Below are positions 56,526 through 64,000 of a stretch of 64,000 bases of DNA, in pieces. Both the position numbers and the translations under genes were made by a program. Within the stretch, counting starts at the first letter, position 1. Each line of letters begins with the position of its first letter. The notes beneath the pieces were generated by a model. That model ran no database searches and was not told the origin of the DNA. It was given only the letters and a program-made list of their open reading frames with translations. This DNA comes from Variovorax ginsengisoli (GTDB taxonomy: Bacteria > Pseudomonadota > Gammaproteobacteria > Burkholderiales > Burkholderiaceae_C), in contig NZ_JAUSRO010000001.1 of the NCBI RefSeq assembly GCF_030811835.1, forward strand, positions 248,001 to 312,000, in the 5' to 3' direction.

Positions 56526-56842
56526 GCGCAGGCCCCAGCGCCGGTGGCGGTGCAGGGTTCGCCCTGGCAGCAGTTTTCCGTGAGGTAGCCGAGCAGTGCA
56601 TTCATCCGTTCGAAGGCGGCGCGGTAGATGAGGTTGCGGCCCTGCCGCTCCTGGGACACAAGGCCGGCGTGCGTCAGCTCCTTGAGGTGGAACGACAGGC
56701 TGGTGGCAGGGACGCCGATGGCTTCGACCAGGGCGCCAGGGGTCAGCCCTTCGGGGCCGGCCACGACCAGGCAGCGAAAGACCTGCAGGCGGACAGGCTG
56801 GGCCAAGGCGGCGAGTGACCGAACGGCATCGTTTGATTCCAT
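56519..56842 (-). CDS. arsR: Arsenite-responsive repressor ArsR
   Basis: Winged-helix ArsR/SmtB repressor, 107 residues. The HTH region reads [26 protein letters not shown]. The CxCxxC metal motif in the recognition helix of E. coli ArsR is absent (SLSFHLKEL has no Cys). Instead cysteines cluster at the C-terminus (ENCCQGEPC and ACAC), as in the atypical ArsR of Acidithiobacillus, whose arsenite site is C-terminal. It is the first gene of the ars operon and overlaps arsB. A candidate operator lies just upstream. Confidence 0.93.
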   Translation of the reverse strand: MESNDAVRSLAALAQPVRLQVFRCLVVAGPEGLTPGALVEAIGVPATSLSFHLKELTHAGLVSQERQGRNLIYRAAFERMNALLGYLTENCCQGEPCTATGAGACAC

Positions 56843-56843
56843 G

Positions 56844-56861
56844 ATTCAATAATAGTCGAAT
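56844..56861. promoter_or_regulatory. Candidate ArsR operator/promoter
   Basis: An AT-rich stretch, ATTC(10)GAAT, lies directly before the arsR start codon in otherwise GC-rich sequence. The dyad is short and imperfect, so this is a positional guess. Confidence 0.3.
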
Positions 56862-56915
56862 TATGGGGCGATCATGTGAATGCCGTCTGAAGCCCTGTCC
56901 GTCACGCGGCGCAGC

Positions 56916-58796
56916 TTATGCAGGCGCGGACTGCCGCAGCGCATCGACCAAGTCATGCACGCTGTCAGTGAGGGGGGCTGAGGGCGCGATGCCCAGTGCG
57001 GTCAGAGCGCATTGCGCCGCGGCTTCGGGGTCGTCCAGGCGCTCGGACAGCGCAGCGCGCACCGCTTGGGCGGCGGGCGTGTCGTTGGCGCTGCGGGCGA
57101 GTGCGGCCAGGCTGTGCCCGATATTCAGGATCGCCAACAAGCCGATGGCGTTGCCCTCGTTGCGTTGCAAGCGTTGCAGATCCAGCGCACGGCGCTGCAA
57201 TCGGTTGTTCATGCGTGCCTGCCAGGCGTCGAGCGCCATGGCCGAGGGCCGGTGCGTGACCATGCGCGCCAGATCCCGCCGGATGGCTTCCTTCGCGTGG
57301 CGCAGACGGGCTGCACGGCCTTCCGGTGCCAGCAGAAAGCCGCCAGCCACCAGCAGCGCCGCGAGCATCAGCGCGGCCGACCCGCTCGCGATCACCCCGC
57401 CCGGTACCGCGGGCATGCCGGCCTGGCTGCCCAGCATGAAGCACATGTTGGCGTCCAGCGCCGGCGCCGCCGTTCGTGGATGCACACGTGTCCAGGCGCC
57501 CGCGGCAATCATGGGCGTCACACTGAGGATCAAGGCCACGGTGCCATGGACATGCGGCTGCACGAACAAGCGGTAGGCCGCCGCGACGACCACACCGACC
57601 GCTACGCCGATGATCATCTTTGGCGCCACCGAACGCGGTTCCGGCAGGGCGCCGAGCACCATCGCGAAGATGCAGACGCCGAGTGCCATGAGTTCGGCGG
57701 CACCCCATCCCGAGAGGTGCCCGAGCGACGCGACGACGAAGGTGCCGATGCCCGAGACGAGGCCGCTGATCCGTGCGCGCCGCCCGTCGCGTGGCGGTGA
57801 CAGGGTGGGCGGCAACCGCGTGGCCGAAGGCTCGATGGCGAAGAGTGCACGCTCGGCTGCTTCCAAGCTCGCCATGGCGTCGTGCAGTCGCGCCGCGGGA
57901 CCGGACCGTGCGGACGGTGGTGTCGAGTGCGGGGCGGCAGCACCGGCGCCGGGGGCTGCGTTGCGCAAGGCAAGCGCGTGCGCCGCCATGCGAGCGGCGA
58001 GCCCTTCCTCTACGGCAGCGCCCCGCGCGATGCGTCCGCGCACCGCGACGGCTGCGGCCATCAACGACAGTGCCGACGACACCAGCACGCGACTGGCCCG
58101 CAAGCGGCGGTAGCCATCGAGCGAGCCGGCGGCCCAGATGCGCGCCGCCGCATCGGCTTCGCTGAGTTCGGTCAGCACGCGGCGCCCCGAGTCAGGCGTC
58201 TCACCGGACGACACACCCGACACCGCCTGTGCAGCGAAGTCGACCGCGTCTGCGCAGAGCCGCCGGATACGCGCGTAAAAGTCCTGTCGTGGCGAGGCTG
58301 GCGTGTAGAAACCGGTGACCAGCGTGACGACCACCACGCCGATCAAGGTGCATTCGACGCGGGCGCTGGCGAGGTCCAGCATGTGCTGCGGCGCATCGAC
58401 GGATGGCAGCACCACCACCGCAGCCGTCATGCCGGCCAGCGTGGCGCCGTAAGCGACGACGCCCGGCAGCAGGTGGGTCGCGCCGGCGCTCAGTGCCACC
58501 CACAGGCCTAGCAGCAAGAACAGCACGAAGGGGTTGTGCGTGACCTGGATCAGCACAAAGCCGACGGTCGCGCCGAGCAGGGTGCCAAGGATACGGAAGA
58601 AGCCGCGCTCCAAGAGCAGACCGCGCTGCGACTGGGCCACGACCCACACCGGCATGGCGGCCCAGTACGCGTTCTGCACGTGTAGCAGCGCTGCGATGGA
58701 AAAGGCGAGCAGGGCCGCGCAGGCCATGCGCAATGCCAGCGTCGCCTCGCGCAGGTCGAGGCCGGCGAACCGGGGTGAAGTCGACGTAGCGTTCAT
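56916..58796 (-). CDS. FUSC-family (aromatic acid/fusaric acid exporter-like) membrane protein
   Basis: Large inner-membrane protein of 626 residues with two clusters of about six helices. One lies near residues 20-165 and one near 350-490, separated by a soluble region and followed by a cytosolic tail. FFRILGTLLGATVGF and the C-terminal PKMIIGVAVGVVVAAAYRLF region match the FUSC/AaeB-YccS superfamily, which exports hydroxylated aromatic acids with a membrane-fusion partner. No partner gene is adjacent. It precedes arsR in the same direction (73 bases), which probably has its own promoter. Confidence 0.87.
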   Translation of the reverse strand: MNATSTSPRFAGLDLREATLALRMACAALLAFSIAALLHVQNAYWAAMPVWVVAQSQRGLLLERGFFRILGTLLGATVGFVLIQVTHNPFVLFLLLGLWVALSAGATHLLPGVVAYGATLAGMTAAVVVLPSVDAPQHMLDLASARVECTLIGVVVVTLVTGFYTPASPRQDFYARIRRLCADAVDFAAQAVSGVSSGETPDSGRRVLTELSEADAAARIWAAGSLDGYRRLRASRVLVSSALSLMAAAVAVRGRIARGAAVEEGLAARMAAHALALRNAAPGAGAAAPHSTPPSARSGPAARLHDAMASLEAAERALFAIEPSATRLPPTLSPPRDGRRARISGLVSGIGTFVVASLGHLSGWGAAELMALGVCIFAMVLGALPEPRSVAPKMIIGVAVGVVVAAAYRLFVQPHVHGTVALILSVTPMIAAGAWTRVHPRTAAPALDANMCFMLGSQAGMPAVPGGVIASGSAALMLAALLVAGGFLLAPEGRAARLRHAKEAIRRDLARMVTHRPSAMALDAWQARMNNRLQRRALDLQRLQRNEGNAIGLLAILNIGHSLAALARSANDTPAAQAVRAALSERLDDPEAAAQCALTALGIAPSAPLTDSVHDLVDALRQSAPA

Positions 58797-58821
58797 GCAA
58801 CGAATTGTCCGTCCGCCGCGA

Positions 58822-59655
58822 TCACGCAGCTTTGGGCTCGGGCAATACCGCCGTCAGCGCGAAATCGACCAGGTGCAGCCATGTCGACTCCAACCCCATG
58901 ATGTTGTGGTGATCGGAACCCGTCACCGTCTGCACGTGGACCGGCGTGGGCCAGGCGTCGATGAGCTTTTGCGAGCGCTCCGGCAGCACCACGTCGTCGC
59001 GCTCGGCCAGCAGGACGTAGGTCTTGGCAGCGACCTCGCGGCTGTGCGTGAGTGAATCGAAGCGATGGCGCAGCAGCAGCGACAGCGGCACCAGAGGGAA
59101 GCGCCGCTTGGCCACTTCCAGCATCGAATCGTAGGGCGTGATCAACTGCAGGCTCGCGAAGTCCTGCCGCGCCACCAACTGGATGGCCACGCCCGTGCCC
59201 AGGCTGCGACCGACCACATGCAGCCGCGCCTGCGGGAATGCGCGGCGCAGGTGCCTGGCGAACTGGTTGGCGTCCTCGACCGAGGCGATTTCCGACGGGT
59301 GCCCCTCCGAGTCGGCGACGCCGCGGTAGTTGATCGCCGCGAAGCCGAAGCCTGCCGGCAGCCACGTGAGCGCCTTGGCGGTGGCGCGCACGTCCTCGCC
59401 GCGGCCCGCGAAATAGATGAAAAGGTCCTGCAGCGCTTCTTCGCCGTGCGGGTGATACACGTAGCCGCGCACCATGCCGCCGGGCACCGGGTGCGAATAG
59501 GTCGAGAAGTCGTCAGAGAGCGGCACGACCGGCAGCTTGCGGGCGTTGAAGAGGATGTGCCCCTGCCGCGTAGCGAGAAGCGTCCAGTAGGTCGCGATGC
59601 CGCCGACGGTGGCAGCCGAGGCGGCGAGGGCGATGCGAAAGGCTTTGGATGACAA
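58822..59655 (-). CDS. Alpha/beta hydrolase, membrane-anchored
   Basis: Serine hydrolase fold of 277 residues. A hydrophobic N-terminal segment (about 5-30) may act as a membrane anchor or signal. The nucleophile elbow is VGRSLGTG near residue 150. An acid in LLAERDDVVLPE and a His in GSDHHNIMG complete a plausible triad. It resembles Frsa/YfhR/BEM46-like hydrolases of unknown substrate. It lies 25 bases upstream of the FUSC gene in the same direction and is divergent from xdhA, with 261 bases between. Confidence 0.85.
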   Translation of the reverse strand: MSSKAFRIALAASAATVGGIATYWTLLATRQGHILFNARKLPVVPLSDDFSTYSHPVPGGMVRGYVYHPHGEEALQDLFIYFAGRGEDVRATAKALTWLPAGFGFAAINYRGVADSEGHPSEIASVEDANQFARHLRRAFPQARLHVVGRSLGTGVAIQLVARQDFASLQLITPYDSMLEVAKRRFPLVPLSLLLRHRFDSLTHSREVAAKTYVLLAERDDVVLPERSQKLIDAWPTPVHVQTVTGSDHHNIMGLESTWLHLVDFALTAVLPEPKAA

Positions 59656-59916
59656 GGGCGGGCTCCAGGACAGGCAGCGAACGAGCCCGCTAGTTTCGCC
59701 GCTCTCGGGGACGGGCCTGTTTCGGTGGGTTTCGCGCTCGCATGGCGCGACAATTGCTCTGACTTACGCGGGCTGCGGACTTGACCCCAGCGTGCCGACT
59801 GAATCCGACGTGTATAGGCACTATCGGCGCAGTGGTATGAATGCGGTCTGCCCAGCCCTTAAGTTCCAGTGTCGGCGGATTCCGCCCAAACAAAGAACAA
59901 GCCAGCCCCAGCGAAC

Positions 59917-61518
59917 ATGAGCCAGCCCCTGATGACCTCTCCGATCCGCTTTTTCCACCAGGGCCGCACGGTCGAGGTGGCGGGCGTGCACCCCACGCGC
60001 TCGGTGCTCGACTGGCTGCGCGAGGACGCCCACTGCACCGGCACCAAGGAGGGGTGCAACGAAGGCGATTGCGGTGCGTGCACGGTGGTGGTCGGCGAAC
60101 TGGCGGAGGGCGTGGTCGGAGGCCTGAAGCTGCAGACGATCAATGCCTGCATCCAGTTCCTGCCGACGCTGCATGGCAAGGCGCTCTTCACGGTGGAAGA
60201 CTTGAAGAGCGGCCTGCTCAACGACGGCGGCAAGACGCGCGACGCGCGCCGCCACGACAAGCACCCGGTGCAGTGCCTGCACCCGGTCCAGCAGGCGATG
60301 GTCGACTGCCATGGTTCGCAGTGCGGCTTCTGCACCCCCGGCTTCGTGATGTCGCTCTGGTCGAGCTACGAGCACCACCGCGCGGCCGGCAGCGTGCCGA
60401 CGCGCCAGCAACTGGCCGACGACCTGTCGGGCAACCTGTGCCGCTGCACCGGCTACCGGCCGATCCTCGACGCCGGCCAGCGCATGTTCGACCTGCCGCC
60501 GATGCAACTGGACACGCAGACGGTGGTGCAAGCGCTCACGCAGTTGCAGCGCGAGGGTGGTTTTGACTACGCGGCGGTCCGAGACGGTCGCACCGACCAC
60601 TTTCATGCGCCGAAGACACTCGACGACCTCGCCGCGCTGCGCGAGCGCAAACCCCAGGCCCGCCTGTTGGCTGGCTCGACCGACATCGGCCTGTGGGTCA
60701 ACAAGCAGTTCCGCGATGTTGGCGACCTGATCTACATCGGCGACGTGGCCGAGCTGAAGACCGTGGAGGCGCGCGGCGACACGCTGCACATCGGCGCCGG
60801 CGCCTCGCTCGAAGACGCCTGGCGCGCGCTGGCGCAGCGCGCGCCCTCGCTCACCGACGTGTGGCTGCGCTTCGCGTCGCCGCCGATCCGGCATGCCGGC
60901 ACCATGGGGGGCAACGTGGCCAACGGTTCGCCCATCGGCGACTCGCCGCCGGTGCTCATGGCGCTGGACGCGCAGATCGTGCTGCGGCGCGGCACGCAGC
61001 TGCGCCGCCTGCCGTTGACCGACTTCTACGTCGACTACATGAAGAACGAACTGGCGCCGGGCGAGTTCGTCCAGGGGCTGGAAGTGCCGCTGGCCGCGCT
61101 GCAGCGCCAGGTGCGGGCGTACAAGATCAGCAAGCGCTTCGACTGCGACATCTCGGCGCTGTGCGGTGGCTTCGCGCTGGCGCTCGACGGCGACGTGGTG
61201 AAGGAGGTGCGGTTGGCCTTCGGCGGCATGGCCGGCATCGTGAAGCGGGCCGCCAAGGCCGAGGCCGCGCTGATCGGCCAGCCCTGGACCCAGGCCTCCG
61301 TGAATGCGGCGAAGCAGGCGCTGGCCGACGACTTCCAGCCGCTGTCGGACATGCGCGCCTCGGCGGCCTACCGGCTGCAGGTGGCGCAGAACCTGATCCA
61401 GCGCCTGTGGCTAGAAACCCGCACGACCGATGCGCTGCCGGCGGACGCCACCAGCGTGTGGAGCGTGATGCCGCACGACGTGCTGCCAGCCGCAGCACAA
61501 GCCGTTCAAGGAGCCTGA
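59917..61518 (+). CDS. xdhA: Xanthine dehydrogenase small subunit (2Fe-2S and FAD)
   Basis: Electron-transfer subunit of xanthine dehydrogenase, about 533 residues from the ATG at 59917. The plant-type [2Fe-2S] domain has GCNEGDCGACTVVV, and the second cluster has CGFCTPGFVM and CRCTGYRPILDAG. The FAD domain (about 215-410) includes LLAGSTDIGLWVNK and AGTMGGNVANGSPIGDSPP, followed by the CO-dehydrogenase flavoprotein C-terminal domain. A GTG at 59869 and an ATG at 59932 are other possible starts. xdhB follows after one base. Electrons from hypoxanthine or xanthine pass from Moco in XdhB through these centres to NAD+. Confidence 0.95.
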   Translation: MSQPLMTSPIRFFHQGRTVEVAGVHPTRSVLDWLREDAHCTGTKEGCNEGDCGACTVVVGELAEGVVGGLKLQTINACIQFLPTLHGKALFTVEDLKSGLLNDGGKTRDARRHDKHPVQCLHPVQQAMVDCHGSQCGFCTPGFVMSLWSSYEHHRAAGSVPTRQQLADDLSGNLCRCTGYRPILDAGQRMFDLPPMQLDTQTVVQALTQLQREGGFDYAAVRDGRTDHFHAPKTLDDLAALRERKPQARLLAGSTDIGLWVNKQFRDVGDLIYIGDVAELKTVEARGDTLHIGAGASLEDAWRALAQRAPSLTDVWLRFASPPIRHAGTMGGNVANGSPIGDSPPVLMALDAQIVLRRGTQLRRLPLTDFYVDYMKNELAPGEFVQGLEVPLAALQRQVRAYKISKRFDCDISALCGGFALALDGDVVKEVRLAFGGMAGIVKRAAKAEAALIGQPWTQASVNAAKQALADDFQPLSDMRASAAYRLQVAQNLIQRLWLETRTTDALPADATSVWSVMPHDVLPAAAQAVQGA

Positions 61519-61519
61519 G

Positions 61520-63958
61520 ATGAACAAGCCCATCGACATCGCACTGCTCCAGCCCGTGGAACCCTTCGCCGATTACCAGGCCAACATCGCCGCGCGCATC
61601 GACCGCGGTGCCGAGGCCAAGGCGCAGGACGGCGGTGCGCGCGTCGGCATCAGCCGGCCGCACGAATCGGCGGCGCTGCATGTGGCCGGCGAGGCGACCT
61701 ACATCGACGACATCCCCGAACTGCGCGGCACGCTGCATTGCGCGCTGGGCCTGTCGCCGGTTGCCAACGGCCGGCTGCAGGGCATGGACCTCGATGTGCT
61801 GCGCGCCATGCCCGGCGTGGTGGCGGTGCTGTCGGCCGAGGACATCCCGGGCAGTAACGACTGCGGTTCGATCGTCCACGACGACCCCATCCTCTGCAGC
61901 GGCGAGATCCGCTACCTCGGCCAGCCGGTGTTCGCCGTGATCGCGCAGACGCGCGAAGTGGCCCGTCGCGTCGCCGCGCGCGCCAAGGAGGTGCTGACGA
62001 TCGAGGCCGCCCCGCCAGTGCTCACGCCGCAGGATGCGCACGCCAAGGGCCAGTACGTGGTTCCGCCGATGCACCTGCTGCGCAGCGCGAGCGACCCCGA
62101 CGGCGACGAGCAGGCCGTGGTGCGCGCCGCCATCGCCGCCGCGCCGCATCGACTGAAGGACACGCTGGAGGTCGGCGGGCAGGAGCAGTTCTACCTGGAA
62201 GGCCAGATCAGCTACGCGATTCCGAAAGAGGGCGGCAGCATGCATGTGCACTGCTCGACGCAGCACCCGACCGAGATGCAGCATCTGGTGTCGCACGCGC
62301 TGCACCTCAACGCCAACGAGGTGCATGTCGAGTGCCGGCGCATGGGCGGCGGCTTCGGCGGCAAGGAATCGCAGTCGGGCCTGTTCGCCTGCGTGGCGGC
62401 GGTGGCGGCGGCCAAGCTCAAGCGCCCGGTCAAGCTGCGGCTGGACCGCGACGACGACTTCCTGGTCACTGGCCGGCGCCACTGCTTCTGGTACGACTAC
62501 GAGGTCGGCTACGACAACGAAGGCCGGCTGCTCGGTGCGGAGATCACCATGGTCTCGCGCGCCGGTCATTCGGCCGACCTGTCGGGGCCGGTGATGACCC
62601 GCGCGCTGTGCCACTTCGACAACGCCTACTGGCTGCCTGAGGTCGCGATCCACGGGTATTCGGGCAAGACCAACACCCAGAGCAACACAGCCTTTCGTGG
62701 CTTCGGCGGGCCGCAGGGCGCGATTGCGGTGGAGAACATCCTCGACACGGTGGCGCGGCGTCTGGGCCGCGACCCGCTGGAGGTGCGGCGCATCAATTTC
62801 TACGGCAAGGATGAGCGCAACGTCACGCCCTACGCCCAGGTCGTGACCGACAACATCGTCCACGAACTGGTGGGCGAACTCGAGGCCAGCAGCGACTACC
62901 GCGCGCGGCGCGACGCCATCGCGGCCTACAACGCGCGCAGCCCCGTGCTCAAGCGCGGCATCGCGCTGGCGCCGCTGAAGTTCGGCATCTCCTTCAACGT
63001 GCCGCACTTCAACCAGGCGGGTGCGCTGGTGCATGTCTACAGCGACGGCTCGGTGCTGGTGAACCACGGCGGCACCGAGATGGGCCAGGGCCTGAACACC
63101 AAGGTCGCCCAGGTGGTGGCGCACGAGCTGGGCGTGAGCTTCGAGTGCGTGCGCGCCACGGCCACCGACACGACCAAGGTCGCCAACACTTCGGCCACGG
63201 CCGCGTCGACCGGCGCCGACCTGAACGGCAAGGCCGCGCAGGACGCCGCACGGCAGATCCGCGCGCGCCTGGCGGCCTGTGCCGCCGCACGCCACGGCGG
63301 CGAGGCGGCCGACGTGCGTTTCGCCAACGACAAGGTCGAGGTCAACGGCCGCACCCTGGGCTTCGCCACGCTGGTCGGCGAGGCCTACCTCGACCGCGTG
63401 CAGCTGTGGTCCGACGGCTTCTATTCGACACCGGGCCTCAGCTGGGACCGCGACACGCTCAAGGGCCGCCCGTTCTACTACTACGCCTACGGCGCGGCGG
63501 TCAGCGAGGTCGTCGTCGACACGCTGACCGGCGAATGGAAGCTGCTGCGCGCCGACATCCTGCACGACGCCGGCAAGTCGCTCAACCCGGCCATCGACAT
63601 CGGCCAGGTCGAGGGCGCCTTCATCCAGGGCATGGGGTGGCTCACCACCGAAGAACTGGTGTGGCATCCGCAGAGCGGCAAGCTGACCACGCACGCACCG
63701 AGCACCTACAAGATCCCGACGGCCAACGACTGCCCGCCGGTCTTCAACGTGAAGCTGTTCGAGGGGCCGAATTTCGAGGACTCCATCCACCGCAGCAAGG
63801 CCGTGGGCGAGCCGCCCTTGCTGCTGCCGTTCTCGGTGTTCTTCGCGATCCGCGACGCGGTGTCGGCGGTCGGCGGCCACCGGGTCGACCCGCCGCTGCG
63901 CGCGCCGGCGACCAGCGAGGCGATCCTGGCCGCGATCACGGCCGTGCAATTGGTCTGA
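61520..63958 (+). CDS. xdhB: Xanthine dehydrogenase large (molybdopterin) subunit
   Basis: Moco-binding catalytic subunit oxidising hypoxanthine and xanthine to urate, 812 residues. It has the N-terminal hammerhead domain (GEATYIDDIPEL) and the Moco-binding domains with GGGFGGKESQ, NTAFRGFGGPQG (substrate-site Arg), GTEMGQGLNTKV and, near the C-terminus, KAVGEPPLLL with the catalytic Glu. The start ATG is one base after the xdhA stop. It is complete, ending 42 bases before the window edge. Maturation requires XdhC, whose gene is at 45543-46361. Confidence 0.96.
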   Translation: MNKPIDIALLQPVEPFADYQANIAARIDRGAEAKAQDGGARVGISRPHESAALHVAGEATYIDDIPELRGTLHCALGLSPVANGRLQGMDLDVLRAMPGVVAVLSAEDIPGSNDCGSIVHDDPILCSGEIRYLGQPVFAVIAQTREVARRVAARAKEVLTIEAAPPVLTPQDAHAKGQYVVPPMHLLRSASDPDGDEQAVVRAAIAAAPHRLKDTLEVGGQEQFYLEGQISYAIPKEGGSMHVHCSTQHPTEMQHLVSHALHLNANEVHVECRRMGGGFGGKESQSGLFACVAAVAAAKLKRPVKLRLDRDDDFLVTGRRHCFWYDYEVGYDNEGRLLGAEITMVSRAGHSADLSGPVMTRALCHFDNAYWLPEVAIHGYSGKTNTQSNTAFRGFGGPQGAIAVENILDTVARRLGRDPLEVRRINFYGKDERNVTPYAQVVTDNIVHELVGELEASSDYRARRDAIAAYNARSPVLKRGIALAPLKFGISFNVPHFNQAGALVHVYSDGSVLVNHGGTEMGQGLNTKVAQVVAHELGVSFECVRATATDTTKVANTSATAASTGADLNGKAAQDAARQIRARLAACAAARHGGEAADVRFANDKVEVNGRTLGFATLVGEAYLDRVQLWSDGFYSTPGLSWDRDTLKGRPFYYYAYGAAVSEVVVDTLTGEWKLLRADILHDAGKSLNPAIDIGQVEGAFIQGMGWLTTEELVWHPQSGKLTTHAPSTYKIPTANDCPPVFNVKLFEGPNFEDSIHRSKAVGEPPLLLPFSVFFAIRDAVSAVGGHRVDPPLRAPATSEAILAAITAVQLV

Positions 63959-64000
63959 CGCGCTCGATTGGCGGTATAAGGTCCCGGACCGTTTTCTACC

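Noticed and set aside
59811..59822. TGTATAGGCACT upstream of xdhA as a third copy of the GntR operator
   Set aside because: Matches CTGTATACACTT only if two bases are treated as an insertion, which breaks the palindrome; kept only as a remark.

Overview
This is a GC-rich, densely packed segment that looks like a chromosome of a betaproteobacterium, probably a Comamonadaceae/Variovorax-like organism. That placement is inferred from gene content and protein style; no marker gene is present. About 50 genes are intact. One, an alcohol dehydrogenase, is cut by the left edge. No tRNA, rRNA, insertion sequence, CRISPR array or intergenic gap over 300 bases was seen.

Layout. Positions 1-3143 hold a YahK-type alcohol dehydrogenase, a urease accessory gene ureD with no urease genes beside it, a cytidine-deaminase-fold deaminase and an NlpC/P60 lipoprotein. 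Positions 3317-5795 form a redox operon: Rieske oxygenase, sulfite-oxidase-like molybdoprotein and a flavin reductase. Positions 5780-8245 (minus) hold a THI5-like binding protein, a 2OG-Fe(II) oxygenase and a VOC protein. Positions 8458-16994 hold a FadR-type regulator divergent from an eight-gene operon. That operon couples a polar-amino-acid-type ABC importer to a sugar-acid route: L-galactonate-type dehydrogenase, tagaturonate-reductase-like enzyme, altronate dehydratase and KDG kinase. Positions 17004-20217 (minus) hold a second THI5-like binding protein with its ATPase, permease and a second deaminase. Positions 20412-25970 hold malic enzyme (with a clear terminator), an AI-2E-type membrane protein, and a DctA-like symporter co-transcribed with a GntR regulator behind a tandem operator.

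From 26091 to the end the theme is largely purine catabolism. A purine permease lies divergent to a LysR regulator. After an unrelated two-partner secretion pair (28705-39826, a 3121-residue adhesin with 84-residue YDG repeats and its TpsB transporter) come an M20 hydrolase, a UraD-allantoate amidohydrolase fusion, allantoinase PuuE and a GntR regulator. Divergently placed are uraH, xdhC and puuD (membrane urate hydroxylase with a cytochrome c tail). A TonB receptor, two less certain genes, an 8-oxoguanine-deaminase-like enzyme and glycerate 2-kinase follow. An arsRBCH operon, an FUSC protein and an alpha/beta hydrolase then interrupt the locus before xdhAB.

Together the purine genes take guanine-type bases and xanthine to urate (XdhABC), 5-hydroxyisourate (PuuD), OHCU (UraH), allantoin (UraD domain), allantoate (PuuE) and ureidoglycine (amidohydrolase domain), with glycerate kinase at the end of the glyoxylate branch. 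Ureidoglycolate-cleaving genes are not recognisable here. An identical 12-base operator-like sequence precedes both the gntR/uraH divergon and puuD, which suggests common control.
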